Positions 1-8,686 of a stretch of 64,000 bases of DNA are shown here, piece after piece. The notes beneath the pieces were generated by a model that was not told the origin of the DNA, searched no databases, and saw only the letters and a program-made list of their open reading frames with translations. The position numbers were made by a program, and so were the translations under genes. The stretch is from Bdellovibrionia bacterium (lineage in GTDB: Bacteria; Bdellovibrionota; Bdellovibrionia; Bdellovibrionales; JAGQZY01): assembly GCA_030427805.1 (NCBI GenBank), contig JAUICP010000001.1, positions 992,001 to 1,056,000 of the forward strand, read 5' to 3'. How positions within the stretch are numbered: position 1 is the first letter of the stretch; each line of letters begins with the position of its first letter.

Positions 1-400
1 CTTTTATAGGGTAGCTTTTAATGTAAAATTTGAATTTCTGTGGGTACGAATCCATACCTTCAAATAAGTCATAAAACTCAGCTCTTTCGACGTTAAGATC
101 AGAATTTTTTCGTTCATATAAATAAAAGGTTTGATAGACATCTTTTGCAACGCCAGCAATACTTCGAGCGGGCAGTACTTTGACGAGCCCTACCTTTTTA
201 CCTTTCTCATCCAGTAGAACACCCTGATAGCGGCAGTCGTAGGGGATTTCTTCGACTTTTTTTAGCTTTAGTTTTGGATTTTGATCCATCAGTATATAGT
301 GATCAAAGCTCTCACAAACGTTTTTATTCTGAGTGACTTTGGTTTTACTCGCACACGAAATTAGGCATAGAGATGCCATAGTAAGTACCAATAATTTCAT
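1..400 (-). CDS. Putative lipoprotein, 3' part outside window
   Basis: The start codon is the ATG at 400-398, preceded by a strong purine-rich ribosome site (GTGAGGAGAG). The 133 visible codons begin with a short hydrophobic signal and a lipobox, Leu-Ile-Ser-Cys with the lipidated Cys at residue 16, so the protein is probably anchored in the outer or inner membrane. The remainder is hydrophilic and rich in Lys, Tyr and Asp. I recognise no family. It lies 18 bases downstream of the FecR-domain gene on the same strand, so the two are probably co-transcribed. The reading frame is still open at the window edge, so the C-terminus is not visible. Confidence 0.75.
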   Translation of the reverse strand, partial: MKLLVLTMASLCLISCASKTKVTQNKNVCESFDHYILMDQNPKLKLKKVEEIPYDCRYQGVLLDEKGKKVGLVKVLPARSIAGVAKDVYQTFYLYERKNSDLNVERAEFYDLFEGMDSYPQKFKFYIKSYPIK

Positions 401-418
401 CTTAACTCTCCTCACAGT

Positions 419-1603
419 TTACTTATTTTTATTGAAGAAGTTTTCGTAGATGTCTTTACCGATTGAATCAATCTCTTGCTGACTTGGTTTTTGTTTTGGT
501 TTTTCAGCCGGAGCTGATTTAAACATACTGGATAGAACTTTGGTGTTTATATTATCACTTGAATCCTTTTCGCTAATTTCAGCAGACTCGAGTATTTCAG
601 GGGTGTAGGTTTTAATATCTTGAAGAAGAGCTTGGCTCGCCTGTTTTTCGAGTTCCTTCAGGTTTTTCATTTCATCATCGTTGGTGGCGGTATCCTCATC
701 ACCTGAAGCTTCTTGCACAGTGATGGCTTGAACCTCAAGGAGAGACTCTTTTGAAATGGGTTTAACTGCGACAAGAAGTGATTCTTCAACTTTGTAAGAT
801 GAATCCTCGAGCTTTTTTCCTGTTGTTCCACTGACGACTTGAGACTGGGAACTTTTGCTTTTTGCGCTATCGACTTCCTCTTTGGACTTTGGCTTTTTAA
901 TTTCTACGACGTTTCCTGAATCGATGACAATGGCTTGTTCGAGGAGTTTATCGATATCAATTTTTGGGGTCTTTTTTGCGGCTGCCTTCGGAGGAGATGT
1001 TGTTTTTGAAGATTCCTCATTGGCTTTTGAGGTTAGGGGAGTGGGTTGTATTTTTTGTGGAACGACGGCGACTTTACCTCGAATCACCTTGAGTTCTGTT
1101 CCTTTTCCAGCGTTATAGGAAACAAAAAAATCAGTTCCTCGAACCCCGGCCACAGCCGTTGGAGTTTTAAGGCGCATTCCGGACCGTGGATTTTTCTTGT
1201 CCTTAGAGATGAGTGCGCGAACTTTTCCGTAGTAAACATCAATGACAGCGCGCTCTTTTTTGTCTTTATCCTCACTGACTGAAAATCGATAGCTCGTAGA
1301 GGGGCCGATATTGATATGATCCCCATTTCCGAAAATGAGCTTTAAGCTTGAGTTATTTGAAGTCTGAATAATTGTGCCTGGCCGGACCTTAGTCCCCCTG
1401 CGAATTTTCTTTTCGGTGTAGAACTTACTTTGGTAAGAAACTCGGGGTCTGGGGCCAGAGGCTTTGGTGCTTTCATTGATTAAAATATGAGCATTACCCT
1501 TAACTTTAACGATAGTACCTGTGTGACCCTTGAAGGCTGTGGCTACTGAAGTCGATAGTAAAGTCGCGACGATTATAAAATAAAATGTATAAATTGCTTT
1601 CAT
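419..1603 (-). CDS. FecR-domain exported protein
   Basis: A 394-residue protein with a clear Sec signal peptide (residues 1-23, ending VATA). The first 180 residues resemble the FecR domain: a region with VRPGTIIQT and FGNGDHINIGPST, then LKTPTAVAGVRGTDFFV, the typical end of periplasmic FecR domains. The C-terminal half is Lys/Ser/Glu rich, low in complexity and probably disordered. In this stand-alone form the domain is usually a periplasmic, possibly peptidoglycan-associated module rather than an iron-dicitrate sensor; no anti-sigma or TonB gene is nearby. The gene is first of two with the downstream lipoprotein and is divergent from the membrane protein at 1678, sharing an intergenic inverted repeat. 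Confidence 0.8.
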   Translation of the reverse strand: MKAIYTFYFIIVATLLSTSVATAFKGHTGTIVKVKGNAHILINESTKASGPRPRVSYQSKFYTEKKIRRGTKVRPGTIIQTSNNSSLKLIFGNGDHINIGPSTSYRFSVSEDKDKKERAVIDVYYGKVRALISKDKKNPRSGMRLKTPTAVAGVRGTDFFVSYNAGKGTELKVIRGKVAVVPQKIQPTPLTSKANEESSKTTSPPKAAAKKTPKIDIDKLLEQAIVIDSGNVVEIKKPKSKEEVDSAKSKSSQSQVVSGTTGKKLEDSSYKVEESLLVAVKPISKESLLEVQAITVQEASGDEDTATNDDEMKNLKELEKQASQALLQDIKTYTPEILESAEISEKDSSDNINTKVLSSMFKSAPAEKPKQKPSQQEIDSIGKDIYENFFNKNK

Positions 1604-1621
1604 GGGACCCCAGTCTTATTC

Positions 1622-1643
1622 TTATCCTACGTATATAGGATAA
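1622..1643. promoter_or_regulatory. Perfect 8-bp inverted repeat in a divergent intergenic region
   Basis: TTATCCTA and TAGGATAA form a perfect inverted repeat separated by six bases (CGTATA). It lies in the 74-base gap between the FecR gene and the divergent gene at 1678. The right arm merges with a -10-like TATAGGAT. Its symmetry and position fit a shared operator; the protein that would bind is unknown. Confidence 0.35.
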
Positions 1644-1677
1644 CTTTTTGTCACCCTTAGCAACAACAGAGAATTTT

Positions 1678-2481
1678 ATGAAGAGCAGATTGATACTTTT
1701 TATGATCGGAATGATAATTTTTGGACTCAGCACAAGCGTCGATGCCAAAGAAAAGTCAAAAAGTTCAACAAAAAATCGTAAATATCGAAATGTCCAAATT
1801 GATCCACTTTTCAAGAGCTTAGAGTATCCGGAGTTGATGGTTCAACCCTTGGCTTCGAAACGCCTTGCTATGGAAGCTAAAGATGAACAGGCGAACAAGT
1901 GGAAGGCTTTTTGGCCCATTCAGTTTTCGGCTCTTACAACTTTAGCCAGTTCATTTGTCGTGGATGGGCAATACAAGAACGACTCTTCTTCGACTGAAAA
2001 TAAAGCCCTCGATGATGCCGTTCAGTTATCACAACTTATTGGCGGCAGTTTTCTTGTCGGTACCTTGGCGATTTCTGCCCTCTATTCACCTTATCAAAAG
2101 TGTCTCGACAAGCTTCCTACTGGAAACTCAAAGGCTGAGCGCCTCACTCGAGAGCGGCTCGCTGAAGAAGCTCTTTATGGGGCTTCGGGTTTTGCCTGGA
2201 AGATAACAGTTCTTTCGGTTGTGAGTAATCTCGGTGCCTCTATATTTATGGCTACGGAAACAAATAGTGAAAACACGGTTTACCCCATCTTTTCGGCGGT
2301 GGCGTCTTTAACTCCACTCTTGTTTCAAAACCGGTGGATTCAGGTATCAAGACTCCATAGAAAGTATAAGAAGCGCATTTACGGGCCCCTATCAGATGTT
2401 CAAATTTCTCCGAGATTAATGTTAGATCACCAAAAGGAAGCTAAACTAGTCAGTGGATTAGGTCTTTCAGCCACCTTTTAG
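1678..2481 (+). CDS. Hypothetical exported or membrane protein
   Basis: A 267-residue protein of unknown function. I chose the ATG at 1678 rather than an upstream TTG at 1648, because the ATG gives a well-formed signal peptide (residues 1-24, ending SVDA before a Lys-rich stretch). Later there are two to four hydrophobic segments, roughly residues 80-95, 110-128, 165-185 and 195-215. The chain ends in Gly-Leu-Ser-Ala-Thr-Phe, which resembles the terminal Phe signature of outer-membrane proteins but is not proof of a barrel. The stop codon overlaps the stop of the convergent CheR-REC-CheB gene by 4 bases, so no room is left for a terminator. Confidence 0.65.
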   Translation: MKSRLILFMIGMIIFGLSTSVDAKEKSKSSTKNRKYRNVQIDPLFKSLEYPELMVQPLASKRLAMEAKDEQANKWKAFWPIQFSALTTLASSFVVDGQYKNDSSSTENKALDDAVQLSQLIGGSFLVGTLAISALYSPYQKCLDKLPTGNSKAERLTRERLAEEALYGASGFAWKITVLSVVSNLGASIFMATETNSENTVYPIFSAVASLTPLLFQNRWIQVSRLHRKYKKRIYGPLSDVQISPRLMLDHQKEAKLVSGLGLSATF

Positions 2482-4352
2482 GCAGCTTCGCGCATTTGAG
2501 TCGCTATTATAGAGTTAATGAGGTCAATGCGGAGTTGATCAAGGCTTCCGACGTTGTCGACACATCCTCGCGCGATCGCCTCTTTGGGCATTCCATAAAC
2601 AACACAGCTTTCTTCACTTTCGGCATAGGTTACTGTATTTGGGAGAGTTTCTTTTAGCTTGAGCATTCCATTGGCTCCGTCAGCACCCATTCCGGTAAGG
2701 ATAAAGGCCGCCAGATTCACCCTTCGATCGAGGTCACAAGCGGTTTCGAAGAGAACGTCCACCGAAGGACGGTGACTCTTTCGCGGAGGTTCGTTGGATA
2801 ATTTTATAACCGCTGATCGATCTCTTCTTAAAAGTCCAATATGGTGATCGCCTCGGGCCATATAAAGAGTATTCGGCTTAAGAGGTTCACCATGGCGAGC
2901 ATCCCCTAGTTTCAAACCCGAAACGCTACTGAGTCGTTGCGCAAACGAGTCGAGAAACTCATTGGTAATATGTTGAACCACAACTATGGGTGGGCACGGC
3001 TTTGGAACATCCTTAAGGAGAGTGGTTAGAGCATTAGTACCACCCGTACTTGCGCCGATTAAAATAATATCAGGTCGCGAGAGGCGCTGACGGTTTTTCT
3101 TTTTGATTGCCGATTCTTTTTTCTGCTCTTCTTTTGTGGCAGTACCAAGAAGGTTTTCGATTTTTTTGGTGAGTTGAGTGGGATCTTCAATGAGATCTTT
3201 CTTTTCGACAAAGTCCTGTGCACTATCTTCGAGAAGATCGAGTATTACTTTGGTATTTTCCGGTTTCGAAGAACTTATAAGTATAATGGGCTCTTTGTGG
3301 TCATTTCTTCTTAAGCAATGAACCCACTCGTCGATAATTGAGTTTTGTAGGTAAACATCCAGCACGAGCATGTCACAGTAGTTGTTTTCGAGATATTCAT
3401 CAGCATCGCCAAGATTATCAAAAAGAACCGCTTCGTAGGGACCATCTTTAAATAGGTCCTTGGCCCGTTCAAGAAAGGTTTTATCATCGTCCAATATAAG
3501 AATTCTTGGCTTATGAGAAACATTCTTAGTTGGTGCCTTATCGTACTTTTGATAGCAAGACCGTCCAACGGATTGAAGCTTGGATTTTCCGATTTCGATA
3601 ATCTCACTGTGACCCAGGCAGAGGATTCCACCTTCAACGAGTGCTTCAGAGAGATTATGGGCAATGTTCTTTACATCGTTAGGATCAAAGTAAATCAGTA
3701 CATTTCGACAAACGATCCAATCATACTTGTGATCAAGCTTGATGAGGTTGAGTCGTTTTAAGTTCTTTAAGTTAAAGCTACACCGATAAAGGACCTCTTG
3801 ATCGAAGGTAAAATACTTTTCGTATTCATCGGAACCCATGAGGGCCATGTCTTTATACTTGGTGAGCTGACCTTGAAATTCGGTTTTCAGATAAAGGGCG
3901 TTTTGTGCCTTTCTCACCGAAACAGGATCAATATCAAAGCCTTCGACTCGATAGTCGAAGTGTTTATTCATTTTTCTGAAGCGTTCAAGAACTAGGGCGA
4001 AGGAATAAACTTCTTGTCCTGTTGAGCAAGCCGCACTGAGGAGCCGAAAGGGACGGGCGAAGCTGTAGTTCTTACCATTCGCCCTGAGGTATTCTTCGAG
4101 TCGTTCAAAATGGGGGTATTCTCTAAACCAACTTGTGGTGTGAATAGTAATTGCTGAAACAAAGTCTTCCCAAGCATCGTTATTCTTTTCGAGAAGATCG
4201 AGAAATTCTGCAAAGGTCGGCGTTTTATAACGCCTCATTAACCTTTGCACATTATTAGTCAGAAGAGACTGCTTGGAGTCAAGCCCCCGAGAGTTCCCTG
4301 TTATGGACTCAGCTATTTTAACTAGAACATCGAACTCTTTGGGGGATAACAT
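2478..4352 (-). CDS. Chemotaxis CheR-receiver-CheB fusion protein
   Basis: A 624-residue protein joining opposing receptor-modification activities. Residues 1-275 are a CheR glutamate methyltransferase: the region TTSWFREYPHF, the SAM site AACSTGQEVYSFAL near residue 107, and CRNVLIYF near 215. Residues 282-400 form a receiver domain with Asp288-290, phospho-acceptor Asp332, Ser360 and Lys384. Residues 427-620 are a CheB methylesterase with catalytic Ser435 (GASTGG), His461 (VVQHI) and Asp558 (GMGADG). CheB normally has its receiver at its own N-terminus, so this is in effect CheR joined in frame to a complete CheB. It is last in the cheA-cheW-receptor operon and presumably adapts that receptor, with CheA phosphorylating the internal receiver. 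A 31-base gap separates it from the receptor gene. Confidence 0.93.
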   Translation of the reverse strand: MLSPKEFDVLVKIAESITGNSRGLDSKQSLLTNNVQRLMRRYKTPTFAEFLDLLEKNNDAWEDFVSAITIHTTSWFREYPHFERLEEYLRANGKNYSFARPFRLLSAACSTGQEVYSFALVLERFRKMNKHFDYRVEGFDIDPVSVRKAQNALYLKTEFQGQLTKYKDMALMGSDEYEKYFTFDQEVLYRCSFNLKNLKRLNLIKLDHKYDWIVCRNVLIYFDPNDVKNIAHNLSEALVEGGILCLGHSEIIEIGKSKLQSVGRSCYQKYDKAPTKNVSHKPRILILDDDKTFLERAKDLFKDGPYEAVLFDNLGDADEYLENNYCDMLVLDVYLQNSIIDEWVHCLRRNDHKEPIILISSSKPENTKVILDLLEDSAQDFVEKKDLIEDPTQLTKKIENLLGTATKEEQKKESAIKKKNRQRLSRPDIILIGASTGGTNALTTLLKDVPKPCPPIVVVQHITNEFLDSFAQRLSSVSGLKLGDARHGEPLKPNTLYMARGDHHIGLLRRDRSAVIKLSNEPPRKSHRPSVDVLFETACDLDRRVNLAAFILTGMGADGANGMLKLKETLPNTVTYAESEESCVVYGMPKEAIARGCVDNVGSLDQLRIDLINSIIATQMREAA

Positions 4353-4383
4353 CTACAATCTACCTTTTTATTTAAATGTCTTT

Positions 4384-6222
4384 CTATAGGGCCTTTTTAA
4401 ACTTTGATAGATCGGGTTTACTCGTACCATTAAAGTTTGAAGGCTCCTGATTGGCTTCAGCTTGTGCTGGTGGAGCCTGAGGCTCAGCTGGAGCTTGTCC
4501 TGCTGGTGCTTCACCTGCATGGTTCTCTGGGCCATGCCCTTTGGCAAAGAAGCTTAATACTTTTCCGCCACTGGCTTGAGCTTGAGGTTGACTCTGTGGC
4601 GCAGGACTCTGGAATTGTCCCGGCCCGTGATCGAGTCGACCTTTGACAAGAAGTTGAGTTTCGTTGTTGAGGGTTGCAAGCTCTTGGCTCTGATGGTGAA
4701 GTTCACCTGACATTAACGACACTTGCTCTGCCATTTTTGAGTTTTGCTGAGAGGCCGTATCCATCTGTCCCATGGCCTCAGAAATCTGTGAGATCCCTTC
4801 TTCTTGTTGAACAGTGGCCTCATTCACGTTTCGAGCGTAGCTGTGGATCGTGTTGATTCCATCAGAAATCTCCTTAAAGCTTGATAGGGCGTCTTTAGAA
4901 ACTCTTTCGCCTTCTTCAACTCGAGAATTGGTATCGGTAACGATCGCCTCAACATGTCTTTGGGATTTTTCAAGCATATCGCGAATTTCTTCAGCAGCTT
5001 GGCCTGATACTTGGGCAAGATTCCCAACTTCCTCGGCAACGACCGCAAACCCTTTACCGTGGTTCCCTGCGCGAGCCGCTTCTACACTGGCGTTCACCGA
5101 AAGGAGCTGGGTCTTAAACACGATATCGTTAATGACATTGGTTTTAGATGAAATATCTTTGATGATTCCAATCATCTCATTGAGTCGCTCGTTGGCCTGT
5201 TTAATTGAATTCATTGAGTCAACCATACCAGTCATGACCTTTTGGCCTTGGTTGGTCTTATCGTTGAGTTCTGTGGCCATTTTCTCGGTATCTTTTGCCA
5301 CAGAAATGGTTCTAGAAATCATTGAACTCATCTCTGACATAGATGCCATGGTTTCTTGAATGGCAGCACTTTGTTCGGTGCTCGCAGCCGAAACGCTCTG
5401 GGCAGTGCCTTTTAAGCTGTCAGAGGATTGCAGGTTTCTTTGGCTCGCAGAAGAAATTCTCGCTGAAATATTATTAAGAATGTTCATCGGTCCTTTGAGT
5501 AAAAAAAACACAATCGCAATCACTGCTACGGTGATACCACCACCCCATTTTGCGAGAGTCACATTTGTCTCGGTAACAGCCGCTTGAATTGGTTCAAGAC
5601 TTGAAATAACAGCGAACATTCCGTGGAGTTTATTGTCTTTCCAGTTTTCCATTTTAAAACCGAGGATGTCTTGTCCATTACCAAATGGGCTAGTAGAAGG
5701 AGCACCATGACACTCTAGACAACCTTGATCTTCACTCAAGCGAACGGGTCTCATTACCCACATGGCATTTTTTTCTTTATCCTTATAGGTGATTTGCTTA
5801 AGATCTGGATCTTCTTCGAAGCGCTCTAGGAAACTTCTTTCGAGCTCGTTGGCTTCATTGGTTTTTCGACGGGCATCCCGAGCTGCTACTCTAAACTTGT
5901 ATTTATCTTTTCTGGCGTTTTTCATACCAATTTTAAGAGAAGCGTAGATAGGTACCACATTGAGTACTTTCTGCTTCTGCTCCTCAGGTAAGTCACCATT
6001 TGGATACTTTTGTACGAGGTCGGCGATGGTTTCGCGAAGAAGTCCCTGGTTGGCAACATAATCTCGAGATGCTTCGAGACGAGTAAGGATCGCTTCACCC
6101 TTGTTAATGAGTGATTGCTCTCCCTCGACTTGCGCTTCTTGAGAAGCGATGTACATTGCTGTTCCCGTACAAATAATACAGGCAACAGTTACGATCGTGA
6201 TTATTTTTAACTGAAAACTCAT
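4384..6222 (-). CDS. Methyl-accepting chemotaxis protein with c-type haem (Tll0287-like) sensor domain
   Basis: A 612-residue receptor. I chose the second ATG (6222-6220), one base after the cheW stop, because GGGGAGAG is well placed before it; an ATG at 6237 has no such site. A membrane segment at residues 5-25 is followed by a periplasmic domain of the DUF3365/Tll0287 type with a haem-c motif C168-L-E-C171-H172. A second membrane segment lies near residues 228-243. No clear HAMP domain follows. The cytoplasmic signalling hairpin is canonical (NASVEAARAG then GKGFAVVAEEV). The C-terminal 80 residues are Pro/Gln/Ala rich and lack an NWETF-type tether. The haem suggests sensing of redox state or a gaseous ligand; this is inferred from the family. 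Confidence 0.93.
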   Translation of the reverse strand: MSFQLKIITIVTVACIICTGTAMYIASQEAQVEGEQSLINKGEAILTRLEASRDYVANQGLLRETIADLVQKYPNGDLPEEQKQKVLNVVPIYASLKIGMKNARKDKYKFRVAARDARRKTNEANELERSFLERFEEDPDLKQITYKDKEKNAMWVMRPVRLSEDQGCLECHGAPSTSPFGNGQDILGFKMENWKDNKLHGMFAVISSLEPIQAAVTETNVTLAKWGGGITVAVIAIVFFLLKGPMNILNNISARISSASQRNLQSSDSLKGTAQSVSAASTEQSAAIQETMASMSEMSSMISRTISVAKDTEKMATELNDKTNQGQKVMTGMVDSMNSIKQANERLNEMIGIIKDISSKTNVINDIVFKTQLLSVNASVEAARAGNHGKGFAVVAEEVGNLAQVSGQAAEEIRDMLEKSQRHVEAIVTDTNSRVEEGERVSKDALSSFKEISDGINTIHSYARNVNEATVQQEEGISQISEAMGQMDTASQQNSKMAEQVSLMSGELHHQSQELATLNNETQLLVKGRLDHGPGQFQSPAPQSQPQAQASGGKVLSFFAKGHGPENHAGEAPAGQAPAEPQAPPAQAEANQEPSNFNGTSKPDLSKFKKAL

Positions 6223-6223
6223 G

Positions 6224-6703
6224 TTATCTCTCCCCATTGAGCCGTGATAAGGCCTCTTGAATAAAGTCTTTAAATCTTAAAATATATATAAGTCGATCCT
6301 CTGCTTTAGCGATGCCAAGTAAATGAGAGTTGGCTTCACTCTGAATACTTGAGGTCGACTCTTCTATTATTTCTTTGTTGATCTGACGAACATCTATCAT
6401 TTGGTCAACAAGAGCAGCGACTTTACCTTTATCGGTATTGACGACGATGACAAAGTTGAGATGAGATTCAGATTTTTCTTGTCCGAGGAGGTGTCTGGTA
6501 TCGACCACCGTAATCACCTCTCCACGTAAATTGACAACTCCAATAACGTGATCTGGAGTATTGGGAGTCGGTACAGTGTCTAGCTTTTCGGTCACCTCTA
6601 CGATTTCAGAGAGGCTGATGCCGTAATAACTTGTACCAACTCTAAATACCAGATACTTGTCATTTTCGAGTTGTTCTGATGTTTGAAGAATTGCTTCACT
6701 CAT
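6224..6703 (-). CDS. cheW: Chemotaxis coupling protein CheW
   Basis: A 159-residue CheW-like scaffold that links receptor to kinase. The SH3-like fold is recognisable from YLVFRVGTSYYGISL near residue 17 and VIGVVNLRGEVITVVDTR near residue 53, followed by ILRFKDFI close to the end. Its length is that of a free CheW. Its start ATG shares the last A of the cheA stop codon (TAATG), and GGAGG lies just upstream inside cheA, so translation is coupled. The gene's own last codons form the ribosome site of the downstream receptor gene. Confidence 0.95.
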   Translation of the reverse strand: MSEAILQTSEQLENDKYLVFRVGTSYYGISLSEIVEVTEKLDTVPTPNTPDHVIGVVNLRGEVITVVDTRHLLGQEKSESHLNFVIVVNTDKGKVAALVDQMIDVRQINKEIIEESTSSIQSEANSHLLGIAKAEDRLIYILRFKDFIQEALSRLNGER

Positions 6704-8370
6704 TAGACAGCCTCCATTCTATGGTTCGATTTAAGTCGATCCGAAAGATCTGATAGTGAGAGAATTAAACTTGGTTTGCCATCTCCGAGGATGGTTGCAC
6801 CCTTGAGGGTATCGTTATTCTCATGTTCACCATTAATACTTTTGACGATAATTCTTTGATGACCGACGATGCGATCAACACCAAAACCAAGCAGATTATC
6901 ATTTGATTTGATAATCATTGCTGCTTGGGGCAGGCTGCCCTCTTCTCTTTGAACCGCATAATCTTGATTGAGTATGAGTTCATTAGAAAGGTAGTGTAGG
7001 GGGACGAGACTACCTCTCCAATTGAGAAGAGGGTGACTTTCTTCAGTATCCTCAAGCTTGGAGTTATTTAAGTCTACGATCTCGACAAGCTCTTGCAGAG
7101 GAATACTATATTTGTTTCCTTGAAGCTCCATGACAACGGCGTCAATCATGTTGAGTGAAGCTGGTAAGTTAATGTGAAACTCGGAGCCCTCACCTTTTTT
7201 GGAGACGATATTGATGGTTCCACCAATTTGCGCGATGGTATCTTTTACCACCTGCATACCGATACCGCGGCCGGATATCTCAGTAACCTGTTCACTGGTC
7301 GAGAATTCGGGCAAGAAAATAAGTTTGTGGATCTCATTTTCTGAAAGTTCAGTTCCGTCTTTAATGAGGCCTTTTTGTCTGGCCTTTTCGAGAATTTTTT
7401 CAGAGTCGAGACCTTTTCCATCGTCACAGAGTTTTAAGAGGATTCCGCCGGCATCAGCAATGGCAACGAATTGGATTTGTCCTCGGGCTGACTTTCCTTC
7501 GGCCACACGAATTTCTTCGTTTTCAATTCCGTGGTCGACCAGGTTTCGCACAATGTGTACCAGTGGATCTTGAATGGCTTCAACCACTGAGCGATCAAGC
7601 TCTTGGTCGGCACCCGTAATGGTCACTTCTATAAATTTTTGTAGGCTTTCTGCCACATCGTTAGCTGTTCGCTCTAGACGTTGAAAGAGCCCGCGAACTT
7701 CTGTCATTCTCAGGGCCAAGGATTCATTTTGAATCTCTTTGGTCATCTTTGCGGCTTGGTGAACAGCTAACTTAAAATTATTAGACTGCACGTCATTATT
7801 ATTTAGAGAATGGGTGATAATTGATTGATGGATCGAGAGCTCACCGATGATTTGTATGAGACTATCGAGTCGATCGCTTCTTACTTTGAGAAATTCAATC
7901 CCCGTTCTTTGGCTGGTTTCAGTTGCCGCATGGGCTTCAGAGGCCTGCATATTATTACTTGTATTGAGTTGATCCAGGTTCTCTATCTCACCCTTAAGAT
8001 ATTCACCTATGGTCCATAGGACTTCTGATACGTCTGGGGTGTTGCCGTTGAGTTGCAGCCCCGTAAGCCACTTCTTCATGATTCCGTGGGTCGTTAATAG
8101 AAACTGGGACTCACTGGCTGTAATCTCTCGATCCTGACGGATGACCCAGGCAATGAGGTCTTCAACTTTATGGATAAAATCTCCAAGCTGGGTAAAACCC
8201 ATGGACTTGGAAGTTCCTTTTAAAGAATGGGCAATCTTAAAGAGCTTGTTAAGGTCATCGGCAGAATAGTTTTTCTTTAAATTGAGGGAGATCGCTTCCC
8301 ACTGCTCTAAAGAATCAGATGCCTCTGTCACAAATATATCGAGTAGCTCTTCATCGACTTCGAATTCCAT
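6703..8370 (-). CDS. cheA: Chemotaxis histidine kinase CheA
   Basis: A 555-residue kinase. It begins with an Hpt (P1) domain carrying phospho-acceptor His48 in KIAHSLKGTSKSMGF. A linker leads to the dimerisation domain (P3), then the ATPase domain with DPLVHIVRNLVDHGIE, CDDGKGL and GRGIGMQVVKDT, and a C-terminal CheW-like P5 domain (YSIPLQELVEIV). The protein is about 100 residues shorter than E. coli CheA, and I see no P2 CheY-docking domain between residues 130 and 165. The start is preceded by AGAGG. It is the first gene of the operon. No free CheY is encoded nearby, so the output regulator must be elsewhere, or phosphotransfer may go mainly to the fused receiver in the CheR-CheB protein. 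Confidence 0.95.
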   Translation of the reverse strand: MEFEVDEELLDIFVTEASDSLEQWEAISLNLKKNYSADDLNKLFKIAHSLKGTSKSMGFTQLGDFIHKVEDLIAWVIRQDREITASESQFLLTTHGIMKKWLTGLQLNGNTPDVSEVLWTIGEYLKGEIENLDQLNTSNNMQASEAHAATETSQRTGIEFLKVRSDRLDSLIQIIGELSIHQSIITHSLNNNDVQSNNFKLAVHQAAKMTKEIQNESLALRMTEVRGLFQRLERTANDVAESLQKFIEVTITGADQELDRSVVEAIQDPLVHIVRNLVDHGIENEEIRVAEGKSARGQIQFVAIADAGGILLKLCDDGKGLDSEKILEKARQKGLIKDGTELSENEIHKLIFLPEFSTSEQVTEISGRGIGMQVVKDTIAQIGGTINIVSKKGEGSEFHINLPASLNMIDAVVMELQGNKYSIPLQELVEIVDLNNSKLEDTEESHPLLNWRGSLVPLHYLSNELILNQDYAVQREEGSLPQAAMIIKSNDNLLGFGVDRIVGHQRIIVKSINGEHENNDTLKGATILGDGKPSLILSLSDLSDRLKSNHRMEAV

Positions 8371-8686
8371 AAACGTACCTCTATTATTTAGTCACAAAGG
8401 TACTCGACAAGACTAAAGTTCTCTTGAGAAGAAATCTTAAGATGCTTTAATTTCAATTATTTAGAAGGCAAAGTGTGACCCAAATCAACTTCGGTTTCAT
8501 TAAGCTAAGGTTAATTTTATTAACTGATCAAATTAAGAAAAAGCGCATAATCTTAGTGGTTTGCGGCAGTTTGATTCGGTGATTAGATTGCGTATTTAAC
8601 AAAACTTAATGAATGCACGTTAGTGAGATAGGAAAGCCGAAGCTGTATGGGAGTCAGAACGATTTGTATTGGTAGGGTCTTTGCTG
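8371..8686. other. Intergenic region upstream of the che operon
   Basis: This 316-base stretch holds no convincing gene. It is AT-rich and presumably contains the promoter for cheA. A CRP-like half-site is annotated separately. I see no clear rho-independent terminator for the regulator gene that ends at 8687, so some read-through into cheA is possible. Confidence 0.5.
8474..8489. promoter_or_regulatory. Possible CRP-like site upstream of cheA
   Basis: TGTGA, six bases, then TCAAC resembles the TGTGA-N6-TCACA consensus (full left half, three of five in the right). The adjacent regulator at 8687-9376 has a CRP-type recognition helix (TRESINR), which makes the match worth recording. One match in AT-rich sequence could be chance. 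Confidence 0.2.

Noticed and set aside
419-1603. Iron-dicitrate signalling FecR
   Set aside because: It has a Sec signal instead of a cytoplasmic anti-sigma domain and no FecI or TonB receptor nearby.
4437-5587. Plus-strand open frames over the chemoreceptor gene
   Set aside because: They are antisense to a gene with clear domains and show only composition effects.
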